A stretch of 64,000 bases of DNA from the NCBI GenBank assembly GCA_965204665.1, contig OZ242002.1, positions 62,001-126,000 of the forward strand, in the 5' to 3' direction. This stretch comes from Nemesobacter sp965204665 (GTDB lineage Bacteria; Desulfobacterota_D; UBA1144; Nemesobacterales; Nemesobacteraceae). This document shows, piece after piece, positions 10,116 through 19,376 of the stretch. Under the pieces are notes generated by a model, which ran no database searches, was not told the origin of the DNA, and worked only from the letters and a program-made list of their open reading frames with translations. Position 1 is the first letter of the stretch. Every line of letters begins with the position of its first letter. The position numbers were made by a program, and so were the translations under genes.

Positions 10116-10543
10116 TTATACACCCTCCTTTGTTCTTGGCTCCATGGCCGGCAGAGGAATCTAAAAGACGGTCGGACAACGGACCGCTCATCCCCATAGC
10201 AAGTTGGTATTTGAGAATTATTTTTTGGGTATGGCGAACTGCTTCTGAACTACTTGGTTTAACGGGCACCACATAAATTAGAAACAACTGAAGAAGAGTG
10301 CTACAACTACTATGCGGCGTAGATTCTCTACAGGATGCCCAAGGACCCTTCCTTTTCCTTATCAGAATCCAAAGACGGGGGGGGGTAGAAAGTCAGGACG
10401 GTAATAAACATAACTGCCGTGTAATATACCCGAGTTTTATGAAATAACAAGTATTCAAGCGAATATTTTTTCAATTCATAGTCATATTATAGTGTCGGGA
10501 AATCAACTGTCGCCAAAAAGTGTGAAGTCGTGGGCCTGCGCAG
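10116..10543. other. Gene-free stretch with a G9-TAGAA motif
   Basis: This lies between the four-TM gene start and the aguA stop. It holds the ribosome-binding site of the former and the G9 tract described separately, followed by AT-rich DNA (10400-10500). No complete gene is supported; a 65-codon minus-strand frame (10090-10287) overlaps the downstream gene start and looks spurious. Confidence 0.5.
10377..10385 (+). repeat. Homopolymeric G9 tract followed by TAGAA
   Basis: Nine G followed by TAGAA, the same arrangement as in the promoters at 50119-50133 and (minus strand) 25134-25120. Unlike those, no TTGAC-like -35 lies at a usable distance and no gene starts downstream on the plus strand before the aguA 3' end. 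It may be a relic of the same promoter family. Confidence 0.6.
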
Positions 10544-11599
10544 TCAGTAAACAGGTTCTTCTTTTGTCATACAGTGAATAGCTCCGAATCCCCAAGCCAA
10601 GTCAACGCAGTTGATTCCTACAACATCTTTTCCCTGAAAAAGTTCTGACAGTATTCCAAGCGCCTTGGTGTCTTTTAGGTCGTCATATACGGGAACGAGA
10701 ACTTTTTCGTTTGAGATGTAGAAATTAGCATAGGTAGCAGGGAGCCGCTCTCCGTTGAAAAAAAGAGGGGAAGGCATAGGAAGGGGGATTATTTCAATTT
10801 TCCCCCCGTCCTCAAGTCTCAAGTCCTGCAGTATTTCAGAATTTTCCAGCAACGGGTAGTAATTCTGATCTTCGGATCTTTCCTCCCTACACAAGACAAC
10901 AGTTGATGGACCGGTAAATCTGCATATATCGTCGACATGGCCATTCGTATCATCTCCTTCTATTCCTTCATTTAACCAGAGAACATTGCTAACTCCCAGA
11001 TATTTATGGAATATCTCCTCATAATCTTTTTTCCCGAAAAAAGGATTTCTCCTCTGTCTTTCTGAACTGACTAGACATTGTTTTGTCGTGATCAGAGACC
11101 CCTTTCCGTTTACATCAACGCTTCCACCCTCGAGAACGACATTCCTTCCAAGATGAACAGGTCTCTGCGATTTAAGACCTGACACTTCGGCGATAAAACT
11201 CGGAACTAGATTGTCGTTTCCCCAATCCGGATACTTCGCCCATCCGTTGAATCCGAAGTCAAGGATGGTCGGGACACTCGAACCATCTCTTACGAAAAAA
11301 GGGCCCGAGTCCCGTATCCAAGATCTGTCTGTAGAACAATTATAAAACCGTACGTTGGCAAGGTCGATCAGACCCTTCTGAAGAAATATCTCGACTCGTT
11401 TTTGCATCCGCGCAGAATCGACAATTATTTTCACTTTCTCCGATTCTGAAAGGTGGGTTATAATCTCGCGGTAAACCCACTTGATTTTTTGGAATTTCCC
11501 CGGCCAATCGCTCTCGTTCTGCGGCCACACAACCCATGTGGCGCCGTGAGGCTCCCATTCAGCCGGCAATCTGAGGCGGTCCAATCGAGAATCAATCAA
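10544..11599 (-). CDS. aguA: Agmatine deiminase
   Basis: This enzyme hydrolyses agmatine to N-carbamoylputrescine and ammonia. The 351-residue product is a member of the peptidyl-arginine-deiminase-like guanidino hydrolases. EWEPHGATWVVWP is at the N-terminus, GHVDDICRF holds the catalytic His/Asp, and GFGAIHCMTKE near the C-terminus carries the nucleophilic Cys. It overlaps aguB by 4 bp, and the two encode consecutive steps to putrescine. A separate arginine decarboxylase would be needed and is not in this window. Confidence 0.95.
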   Translation of the reverse strand: MIDSRLDRLRLPAEWEPHGATWVVWPQNESDWPGKFQKIKWVYREIITHLSESEKVKIIVDSARMQKRVEIFLQKGLIDLANVRFYNCSTDRSWIRDSGPFFVRDGSSVPTILDFGFNGWAKYPDWGNDNLVPSFIAEVSGLKSQRPVHLGRNVVLEGGSVDVNGKGSLITTKQCLVSSERQRRNPFFGKKDYEEIFHKYLGVSNVLWLNEGIEGDDTNGHVDDICRFTGPSTVVLCREERSEDQNYYPLLENSEILQDLRLEDGGKIEIIPLPMPSPLFFNGERLPATYANFYISNEKVLVPVYDDLKDTKALGILSELFQGKDVVGINCVDLAWGFGAIHCMTKEEPVY

Positions 11600-12498
11600 T
11601 TCCGGTTTTTCGAATCGTTGTCGATAAATCTTTGCTGAATTTCTGAGTATGTATCGATTCTACGGTCACGAAGAAAAGGCCAGTTTCTTCTTGTTTGCTC
11701 AATTTTCCCAATGTCAATGTCGGCCAGTATTATCTCCTCTTTATCTCCCGATGCCTCGGAAATCACCACTCCCTCAGGATTACACACAAAAGAGTTCCCC
11801 CAGAAGTTTATACCCCCACCGTTTTCTCTCATGTGCTCAAAACCCACCCTGTTTGCCGTTGCCACATAGATTCCATTCGAGATGGCGTGAGCGCGCTGAA
11901 CCGTTTTCCAAGCTTCAAGTTGGACACTCTTGGATTGTTCGTCTTCATCCGCACGCCACCCTATGGCGGTCGGATAAAAAATAATCTCCGCTCCCTTTAG
12001 CGAGACTATGCGCGCGGCTTCAGGAAACCACTGGTCCCAGCAGATAAGGGCGCTTATGTTCACCCTGCCGGCGGCAAAACATAAAAAACCGGTGTCTCCG
12101 GGAGTAAAATAGAATTTTTCAAACCAACCGGGGTCATCCGGTATATGCATCTTTCTGTAAACGCCATGAATCTCTCCCTCGGGACCGACCAGGACAACGG
12201 AGTTATGATATACGCCAGGCGCCCTTCTCTCAAAAAGAGGGCATAGGATAAAGACCTTTCTTTTTTTCGCCTCTCTGCAGAACCTGTCCGTTGTAGGACC
12301 GGGTATGGGCTCCGCGAGGTCAAAGCAGCTTGTGTCTTCGGTCTGGCAAAAATATCCGGTGAGGAAAAGTTCCGGAAAGCAGACTACATCCGCACCCAGA
12401 GAGCAAGCATTCTCTACACTTGATATAGCTTGTTTGAGGTTTCCTTCTCCGTCTTCATGCGCGTGGGACTGTATAAGGGCGATTTTGAAACTGCTCAT
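11596..12498 (-). CDS. aguB: N-carbamoylputrescine amidase
   Basis: This carbon-nitrogen hydrolase converts N-carbamoylputrescine to putrescine, CO2 and ammonia. The 300-residue protein shows the nitrilase-family triad: Glu in CFPELFLTGYF, Lys in YRKMHIPDD and Cys in ALICWDQWFPEAAR. It is the first gene of the aguB-aguA pair and overlaps aguA by 4 bp. It diverges from the Fic gene across a 190-bp AT-rich spacer that likely carries both promoters. Confidence 0.95.
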   Translation of the reverse strand: MSSFKIALIQSHAHEDGEGNLKQAISSVENACSLGADVVCFPELFLTGYFCQTEDTSCFDLAEPIPGPTTDRFCREAKKRKVFILCPLFERRAPGVYHNSVVLVGPEGEIHGVYRKMHIPDDPGWFEKFYFTPGDTGFLCFAAGRVNISALICWDQWFPEAARIVSLKGAEIIFYPTAIGWRADEDEQSKSVQLEAWKTVQRAHAISNGIYVATANRVGFEHMRENGGGINFWGNSFVCNPEGVVISEASGDKEEIILADIDIGKIEQTRRNWPFLRDRRIDTYSEIQQRFIDNDSKNRN

Positions 12499-12688
12499 GC
12501 GAGTACGTTAACTTCTAAATGTCGGTCATGTAAAGACAATTGACTTTTCACTCTCTGATTTCCATAAGTGAAAAACGATTTTTCAAATTATTTTTTTCTC
12601 AAACCCGTATTTTCTAACTGTTTTTTTGGTTAAACACCATTTTTTAATTATATTATCAGGACAGTAATTGTTTTAAGAGATAATTCAT

Positions 12689-14203
12689 TTGGAAATAAAA
12701 ACTTCAGGAACCCATCCTGCCGGCTATGATCATTTGCTGAGCAGATTTGATCTGACATCAATGCCCAGATGGCACCATTCCTCAGTTGCAGATGTCGGCG
12801 GTCGAAGGCGGAAGGCACTGGACGAACATCGCACCGAGGATATTTACCCGGTGCAATACTGGCCTGGTGAAACAGTTGGAGACCACCTTGAATTTGCCTT
12901 GAAGTACGACGGCGTAAATTTGGGTTGCTTAAAGATTATCTTCGGTGCCGCAGGGGAAACTGAAATTGCGGATTACGTAAAATCCAAGCCGACCGGGAAA
13001 TATTCCCGGCGTATCTGGTTTCTCTATGAATTTTTAACCGGTTACAGACTTCCCGTAGAAGACCTTGCTATAGGAACTTACCTGCAGTTGCTCGAACCCG
13101 AGAAATACTACACTCTTGCTCAAGGAAAAAGGTCCAGAAGGCACCGCATCATTAACAATCTACTCGGAACCGAAGAATTTTGTCCGATCGTCAGAAAGAC
13201 GGAAAAACTTAAGGAAACGGACCCGGTCAGATTTCTGAGGAGATGCGAAGATATAACCAGACTGTATCCTCCGCGACTGCTTAGAATGGCTCTGGACTAT
13301 CTTTACAACAAGGAAACTAAATCTTCCTTTGAGATAGAGAACATCAAACCCGACGCCACCCGTACTGAAAAGTTCATAGATTCTTTAAGCACGGCAAAGA
13401 GCAAGGATTTCTGCGACAAGGAATCGCTGATTGACCTGCAGAATCAGATTGTAGACTCACGTTTTAAGAACAAGGACTATCGGACTATTCAAAACTATGT
13501 AGGTCAGACAACTTCCTATCGGAAGGAATACATACATTATGTCTGCCCTAAACCGGAATATCTTCCGAGTCTCATGCGGGGGCTGTTGAAATGTCATCAA
13601 CTTATAATGGAAGACAACGTATCAACTGTTGTCCATGCCGCGGTAATTTCTTACGGTTTTGTTTTTATCCATCCGTTTGAAGACGGTAACGGTCGGATAC
13701 ACAGGTTCCTGATCCACAATATTCTCTGCATTCAGGGAATGGTTCCGAAAGATTTGATGTTTCCCGTATCCGCCGTAATGCTTAACAACGCGGAAGATTA
13801 CAACGACTCTCTGGAGAAGTTTTCGCTTCCGATAAAGCGACTTGCCGAATACAGTCTGGATGAACTTGGTCAAATGACAGTCCATAACAATATGGAGCAA
13901 TGGTATCGTTATATAGATATGACGGCGCAGGCAGAATCTCTGTGCAGATTTATAGATCAGACGGTAGAAAAAGAGTTGGTGGAAGAGTTAAGTTTTCTTG
14001 CCAGTTATGACGAGACTAAGAGGATGATTCAACATGTTGTCGATATGCCCGACCGTCTGATAGATTTATTCATTCGGCTTTGTCTTCAGAATAACGGAAA
14101 ATTGTCTGCGAAAAAAAGAGAATCTCATTTTTCTTTTTTGACCGATGACGAATTAGTTTCAATGGAGAACGCATTGAGGGAAAAATATGATGACCGTATT
14201 TAA
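12689..14203 (+). CDS. Fic-domain protein (class II), translationally coupled to hsdS
   Basis: Fic enzymes usually transfer AMP from ATP to a target protein. The 504-residue product has the complete active-site motif HPFEDGNGRIHR (about 328-339). Upstream, SFEIEN (about 213-218) fits the S/TxxxE(G/N) inhibitory motif of class II Fic proteins, so it is probably auto-inhibited. A TTG start at 12689 is used here with a weak AAGAGA upstream; the next in-frame ATG is 24 codons in. Upstream DNA is very AT-rich (TATTAT at 12651-12656). The 3' end overlaps hsdS by 17 bp, tying it to the restriction-modification operon. Its target cannot be read from the sequence. Confidence 0.9.
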   Translation: MEIKTSGTHPAGYDHLLSRFDLTSMPRWHHSSVADVGGRRRKALDEHRTEDIYPVQYWPGETVGDHLEFALKYDGVNLGCLKIIFGAAGETEIADYVKSKPTGKYSRRIWFLYEFLTGYRLPVEDLAIGTYLQLLEPEKYYTLAQGKRSRRHRIINNLLGTEEFCPIVRKTEKLKETDPVRFLRRCEDITRLYPPRLLRMALDYLYNKETKSSFEIENIKPDATRTEKFIDSLSTAKSKDFCDKESLIDLQNQIVDSRFKNKDYRTIQNYVGQTTSYRKEYIHYVCPKPEYLPSLMRGLLKCHQLIMEDNVSTVVHAAVISYGFVFIHPFEDGNGRIHRFLIHNILCIQGMVPKDLMFPVSAVMLNNAEDYNDSLEKFSLPIKRLAEYSLDELGQMTVHNNMEQWYRYIDMTAQAESLCRFIDQTVEKELVEELSFLASYDETKRMIQHVVDMPDRLIDLFIRLCLQNNGKLSAKKRESHFSFLTDDELVSMENALREKYDDRI

Positions 14204-15444
14204 TGGCAACTCCATGGATAAGTTCACCACTATTCGTTCTAAACTGAGGTTTAAGGATGATGATGGGAAAGAGTATCCGGAATGGGAAAGCAAGACATTG
14301 GGTGTACTGTTCGAAGTAAGTGTTGGTGGAGATATTGAAAAAACTCATTTAAGTGAAGTCAAGGACGAGAATTTTTGTTATCCCGTTTATGCAAATTCCG
14401 AGAGGCTTAAAGGACTTCACAGTTATTCAGACCAATTTCGAGTTGCTCAAGATTGTATAACTGTATCTGGAAGAGGAACCCTTGGTGTGGCACATGCTCG
14501 CTTTGAAAAATTTTTCCCAATTGTGAGACTTTTAGTATTAATGCCAAAAACAAAGTCTGATTTAATTTTTTTTGAACATGCAATAAATGAGTTACGCATA
14601 TTTAATGAAAGTACTGGAGTGCCTCAATTAACGGCTCCTCAGTTGAAAAAATACTATATCAATTTCCCAACTTTTAAGGAGCAACAAAAGATCGCCGATT
14701 GCCTGACTTCTATCGACGACCTGATCACTGCTCAGTCCCGGAAAGTCGATGCATTGAAGGCTCATAAGAAAGGTCTGATGCAGAGGCTGTTTCCGGCGGA
14801 AGGTGAAAAGATGCCCGAGCTGCGGTTTCCGGAGTTTCGGAATTTAGGGGGGGGGGTGGAAGCAAAAGAGATTAGGAGATATTTCTAAGATCAGCAAAGG
14901 GAAAGGGATTTCGAAAAAAGATGTTACAGACAACGGGGCAGTAAAGTGTATTCAGTGTGGTGAACTCTACACCCACTACGGAGAAACTATTTCAAATGTT
15001 ATTTCCAGCACAGAAGTTCCCGTTTCTGAACTGGTTATGGGTAAAATAAATGATGTAGTTATTCCTGCCTCTCATACAGCATCGGCTTCTTGTATATGCG
15101 TTGATGGAGTTGCATTGGGGGGAGACATAAATATCATCCGCAGTCAGCAGAACGGAATATTCTTGGCATATTATTTGAACACACCTACCCAAAAAATGAG
15201 ACTTTCAGATTTGGCACAAAAAACGACAATCATTCATTTATATCCAAGTCATCTTAAGTTGCTTACACTGGGAATCCCCTCCCTGAGCGAGCAGCAGAAG
15301 ATCGCCGACTGTCTGACTTCTATCGACGACCTCATCACTGCACAGTCTCGGAAAGTCGAAGCATTGAAGGCTCATAAGAAAGGTCTGATGCAGCGGCTGT
15401 TTCCCTGCGCGGATGATGAACCGGCCCGGGAGCCCGCGGCATGA
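14187..15444 (+). CDS. hsdS: Type I restriction-modification specificity subunit, out of frame at a G10 tract
   Basis: HsdS carries two target-recognition domains that define the DNA sequence methylated by HsdM. The first half (14187-14888) has one recognition domain and a helical conserved region. It then runs into ten G (14847-14856) and stops at 14888. The second half is open in the +1 frame, with WKQKRLGDISKISKGKG directly after the tract, then a second recognition domain and a second copy of the helical region, ending at 15444. Nine G would fuse both into one protein of about 418 residues, the normal size. GAGGG before ATG 14187 supports the start. hsdM overlaps the end by 4 bp. This is either a phase-OFF state or a homopolymer sequencing error; it is not a decayed gene. 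Confidence 0.9.
14681..14794 (+). repeat. hsdS direct repeat, copy 1
   Basis: A 114-bp segment encoding the central conserved helical region (EQQKIADCLTSIDDLITAQS and on to GLMQRLFP). It is nearly identical at DNA and protein level to 15291-15404. Such repeats allow recombination that deletes or swaps the recognition domain between them. Confidence 0.85.
14847..14856 (+). repeat. G10 slippage tract inside hsdS
   Basis: Ten consecutive G between the two halves of hsdS. Nine G would read N-L-G-G-G-W-K and join the halves; ten G reads N-L-G-G-G-V-E and stops 30 bases later. The tract therefore acts as an on/off switch for a full-length specificity subunit if it slips in vivo. Confidence 0.85.
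15291..15404 (+). repeat. hsdS direct repeat, copy 2
   Basis: Second copy of the 114-bp repeat, encoding the distal conserved helical region of HsdS. Differences from copy 1 are mostly synonymous third-position changes, with one visible Asp/Glu change in the RKV(D/E)ALKAHKKG stretch. Confidence 0.85.
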
Positions 15445-17069
15445 CGGAAAAAGAACACGACCTTGGTAAAACCCTCTGGGGAATCGCGGACAGGTTACGG
15501 GGTTCCATGGATGCCGACGACTTCCGCGACTACATGCTTTCGTTTCTGTTCCTGCGCTATCTCTCGGACAACTACGAAGCGGCCGCCCGAAGATTACTGG
15601 AAGAGGACTACCCCGACACGGACGACGACAGACGCTCGCCCTTATCGGTCTGGTACGACAGCAATGCTGAAGATGTACCCCTTTTTGAAAAACATATGCG
15701 CAGAAGAGTGCACTATGTGATCAGACCGGAGTATCTGTGGGCAGGTATAGCCGAGATGGCGAGAACTCAAGATGAGGACCTGCTCGATACTCTTGAAAAA
15801 GGCTTCAAGTATATAGAAAACGAATCTTTCGAGACCACGTTTCAAGGTTTGTTCTCCGAGATCAACCTCAGTTCCGAGAAACTGGGTAAAAGGCACAAGG
15901 AACGCAACGACAAGCTCTGCACTATCATAACGACAATTTCGGAAGGCATTGCGGAGTTTTCAACCGACAGTGATATACTGGGCGATGCCTACGAGTACCT
16001 GATAGGGCAGTTCGCCGCCGGTTCCGGAAAGAAAGCGGGAGAGTTCTACACGCCGCAGCAGATTTCCACCGTTCTTTCCCGGATTGTCACTCTGGACGGT
16101 CAGGAGCCGGCCGCAGGGAAAAAGAAGAAACTCGACAGAGTGCTGGATTTCGCATGCGGCTCGGGTTCGCTGCTGCTCAATGTCCGTCATCAGACGGGTA
16201 AGGACGGTATCGGCAGAATCTACGGTCAGGAGAAGAACATCACGACCTACAATCTGGCGCGGATGAATATGCTTCTGCACGGGGTCAGGGACACCGAGTT
16301 CGAGATATTTCACGGTGATTCGCTTCTCAACGACTGGGATGTCTTCAGGGAGAGGAATCCCGCAGGAAAACTGCAGTTCGACGCGGTGGTGGCCAACCCG
16401 CCGTTCAGTTACCGGTGGGAACCGGAAGAAGCGACGGGTGAGGACTTCAGATTCAGGAACTACGGACTGGCGCCGAGGTCCGCTGCGGACTTCGCCTTTC
16501 TGCTGCACGGCTTCCACTTCCTGAACGACGAAGGTACGATGGCGATTATTCTTCCGCACGGAGTTCTGTTCAGAGGAGGAGCGGAAGCGCGCATCCGCAG
16601 GAAGCTGCTCGAAGACGGACATATAGACACGGTGATCGGACTGCCTGAGAAGCTGTTTTTCTCAACGGGTATTCCCGTATGTGTTCTGGTTCTGAAGAAG
16701 TGCAGGAAACCGGATGACGTGTTCTTCATGAACGCCGCCTCGGAGGAGAACTTCGAGAAGGACAAGCGCAGGAACCGTCTGCTTCCCGAGCACATAGAGA
16801 AGATAGTGGAGACCTACAGAAACCGCAGGGAGGAGGAGCGTTATTCCCGCCGCGTGTCGATGGAGGAGATAGAGAGAAATGAATACAATCTGAACATCTC
16901 CCGGTACGTGAGCACGGTGAAGCCTGAACCGAGAGTGGATCTGACGGAGGTTAACGGGGAACTGATTGATTTGGAGGAAACCGTAGTTTCCGCCGCGGTC
17001 GGGCATAATCTTTTCCTTGAAGAGCTGGGACTGCCCGCACTGCCGGTCGCGGGCAGCGGAGGAAACTGA
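15441..17069 (+). CDS. hsdM: Type I restriction-modification DNA methyltransferase subunit
   Basis: HsdM with HsdS methylates adenine in a bipartite target, using S-adenosylmethionine. The 542-residue protein has the helical N-terminal HsdM domain (GIADRLRGSMDADDFRDYML), the SAM-binding motif DFACGSGSLLLNV and the catalytic NPPFSYRW. It starts inside the last codons of hsdS (4-bp overlap). No hsdR follows; the next gene is purL 70 bp on. The only hsdR in the window is 43 kb away on the other strand, so the system may be methylation-only or use that subunit in trans. Confidence 0.95.
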   Translation: MTEKEHDLGKTLWGIADRLRGSMDADDFRDYMLSFLFLRYLSDNYEAAARRLLEEDYPDTDDDRRSPLSVWYDSNAEDVPLFEKHMRRRVHYVIRPEYLWAGIAEMARTQDEDLLDTLEKGFKYIENESFETTFQGLFSEINLSSEKLGKRHKERNDKLCTIITTISEGIAEFSTDSDILGDAYEYLIGQFAAGSGKKAGEFYTPQQISTVLSRIVTLDGQEPAAGKKKKLDRVLDFACGSGSLLLNVRHQTGKDGIGRIYGQEKNITTYNLARMNMLLHGVRDTEFEIFHGDSLLNDWDVFRERNPAGKLQFDAVVANPPFSYRWEPEEATGEDFRFRNYGLAPRSAADFAFLLHGFHFLNDEGTMAIILPHGVLFRGGAEARIRRKLLEDGHIDTVIGLPEKLFFSTGIPVCVLVLKKCRKPDDVFFMNAASEENFEKDKRRNRLLPEHIEKIVETYRNRREEERYSRRVSMEEIERNEYNLNISRYVSTVKPEPRVDLTEVNGELIDLEETVVSAAVGHNLFLEELGLPALPVAGSGGN

Positions 17070-17139
17070 AACAGGCGAAGATATGACGGATACCCCATTG
17101 AAAACATTGTTTTATAGAAAGCCAATCCCTTAGAAACCA

Positions 17140-19374
17140 ATGAAAGACAATCCCCAGATTGAGTTCGCAAAAGAACACGGACTCACGGAAGATGAGTACG
17201 AGAAGATAGTCGGAGTTCTCGGCCGAAAACCTAACCCGACGGAAATCGGAGTGCTGGGGTCCATGTGGTCCGAGCACTGCTCATATAAAAGTTCCAAGAT
17301 ACATCTCAGGAAATTCCCTACTTCAGGAGAGCGGATTATTCAAGGACCGGGGGAAAACGCGGGAGTGGTGGATATAGGAGACGGCGACTGCGTCGTGTTC
17401 AAGATGGAAAGCCATAATCACCCGTCATTCATAGAGCCGTATCAGGGTGCGGCCACCGGAGTCGGCGGAATACTTAGGGATATATTCACCATGGGCGCAA
17501 GACCCGTAGCGCTTCTCAATTCGCTTCGTTTCGGAAATCCCCATCTGCAGAAAACAAAGTTTCTCGTCGAGGGGGTGGTCTCAGGAATAGCGGGATACGG
17601 AAACTGCATGGGAATTCCTACCGTGGGAGGAGAAATATATTTTGATGACTGCTACAACGGAAATCCTCTTGTAAACGCACTCGCGCTCGGAGTGACAAAA
17701 ACAGAAGGTGTTTTCCGCGGATATGCATCCGGAGTGGGGAATCCGCTTATATACGTCGGATCAAAGACGGGAAGAGACGGAATACAGGGAGCTATTATGG
17801 CTTCTGATTCATTCACGGAGCAGGCGGAAGAAAAAAGACCCGCCGTGCAGGTGGGAGACCCTTTTACGGAAAAACTCCTTCTTGAGGCATGTCTTGAGCT
17901 TTTCAAGACCGACTGCGTTGTAGGTATACAGGACATGGGAGCGGCCGGGCTCACCTCGTCGTCTACCGAAATGGCCGACCGCGCGGGGACCGGTCTTGAA
18001 ATAGAAATAGAAAAAGTACCGTGCCGCGAAGAAGGCATGACCCCTTATGAAATTCTCCTTTCGGAATCCCAGGAAAGAATGCTTATAGTACTGCACAAAG
18101 GAAAGGAAAAAACCGCAGAGGATATTTTCAGGAAATGGAATCTTGATTTCTCAATAATAGGAAAAGTAACAGATTCAGGAAACCTCACGATAATTGAAGA
18201 AAACAGAACAGTGGTGAACATTCCTATAGATCTTATAACTTCCGGGGCGCCGGTCTACGAAAGACCGATGAAAAAGCCCGACTATCTTGAAAAAATAGAA
18301 ATTCCCTGTGCGCAGAACCTGCCTGAACATCAAGATCTTCAAAAAGCGTTTCTGGATATTCTTCGCTCTCCTACGATTTCGAGCAAGAAATGGGTTTATG
18401 AGCAGTACGATTACATGGTGAGTACGGATACCGTTCTGGGTCCGGGCGCCGACAGCGCGGTAATAAGAATCAAGGGAACACAGAAGGCGGTGGCGATGAC
18501 ATCCGACGTGAATTCCAGGTACTGCTATCTTGACCCCCGCGAAGGAAGCATGGCGGCAGTTGCGGAAAGCGCAAGAAACCTGGCTTGTTGCGGTGCGGAA
18601 CCTGTCGCGATAACAGACTGTCTCAACTTTGGAAATCCTGAGAATCCCGAGATAATGTGGCAGTTCGCGCAAAGCATCGAGGGAATATCCGAGGCCGCAA
18701 GAATATTCAACACTCCCGTCGTAAGCGGAAACGTAAGTCTCTATAACGAAACAGAAGGAATTTCCATCTTCCCTACCCCGACAATAGGCATGGTAGGTCT
18801 GGTAAAAGATGTTTCGAAAATCGTCAGACCGTGGTTTCAGAACCCGGGTGATATTGTGCTGCTTCTCGGAGGAAGTATCGGAGAGGATATAGGAGGAAGC
18901 GAGTATTTGAAGACCGAACATGGAAAGATCTGCGGAAGACCGCCGGCAGTTGATCTCAAGTCCGGGAAAAATCTCGTGGAATTATTGCTTGAGTGTACGG
19001 AACAAAGTATATTAAAGTCCTCGCACGACATATCAGAAGGCGGATTCGCCGTGGCTCTTGCAGAATGTTGTTTTAATCCGGACGGCACAAGGGGGGTTTC
19101 CGTAAACCCGTCTGATATAAATGAAAATTCTCTTAGAAACGACTTTCTTCTTTTTGCCGAGACGCAATCAAGGGTAATAGCAAGCATAGATCCGAAGAAG
19201 ATGAACAGAATGAAAGAGATATCAGTTCAATTCGGTGTGCCTGTAATTGTTGCCGGAGCGGTTACGGACGACGACAGGTTCCGCATCGGAAACTTGATTG
19301 ATATGAGCGTCTCGGCAGTTTTCGGGGCATGGTCTTCCGGTTTCGAGAAAAACCTTTTATCCCAAGACGGATAA
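17140..19374 (+). CDS. purL: Phosphoribosylformylglycinamidine synthase subunit (small PurL type)
   Basis: PurL makes FGAM from FGAR with ATP and ammonia. The 744-residue length is that of the small Bacillus-type PurL, which needs separate PurQ and PurS; neither is in the window. ATGVGGILRDIFTMGARPV and FKMESHNHPS are family landmarks. It is followed by purF after 2 bp. The context suggests purL-purF is an old chromosomal unit with the fic-hsdSM cassette inserted just upstream. Confidence 0.97.
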   Translation: MKDNPQIEFAKEHGLTEDEYEKIVGVLGRKPNPTEIGVLGSMWSEHCSYKSSKIHLRKFPTSGERIIQGPGENAGVVDIGDGDCVVFKMESHNHPSFIEPYQGAATGVGGILRDIFTMGARPVALLNSLRFGNPHLQKTKFLVEGVVSGIAGYGNCMGIPTVGGEIYFDDCYNGNPLVNALALGVTKTEGVFRGYASGVGNPLIYVGSKTGRDGIQGAIMASDSFTEQAEEKRPAVQVGDPFTEKLLLEACLELFKTDCVVGIQDMGAAGLTSSSTEMADRAGTGLEIEIEKVPCREEGMTPYEILLSESQERMLIVLHKGKEKTAEDIFRKWNLDFSIIGKVTDSGNLTIIEENRTVVNIPIDLITSGAPVYERPMKKPDYLEKIEIPCAQNLPEHQDLQKAFLDILRSPTISSKKWVYEQYDYMVSTDTVLGPGADSAVIRIKGTQKAVAMTSDVNSRYCYLDPREGSMAAVAESARNLACCGAEPVAITDCLNFGNPENPEIMWQFAQSIEGISEAARIFNTPVVSGNVSLYNETEGISIFPTPTIGMVGLVKDVSKIVRPWFQNPGDIVLLLGGSIGEDIGGSEYLKTEHGKICGRPPAVDLKSGKNLVELLLECTEQSILKSSHDISEGGFAVALAECCFNPDGTRGVSVNPSDINENSLRNDFLLFAETQSRVIASIDPKKMNRMKEISVQFGVPVIVAGAVTDDDRFRIGNLIDMSVSAVFGAWSSGFEKNLLSQDG

Positions 19375-19376
19375 CA

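Noticed and set aside
10377..10391. G9-TAGAA at 10377 as an active promoter
   Set aside because: No -35 hexamer at 14-19 bp and no gene downstream on that strand.
14187..15444. hsdS as a dead pseudogene
   Set aside because: One base in a G10 run explains the break. Both halves are otherwise complete and the overlaps with fic and hsdM are kept.
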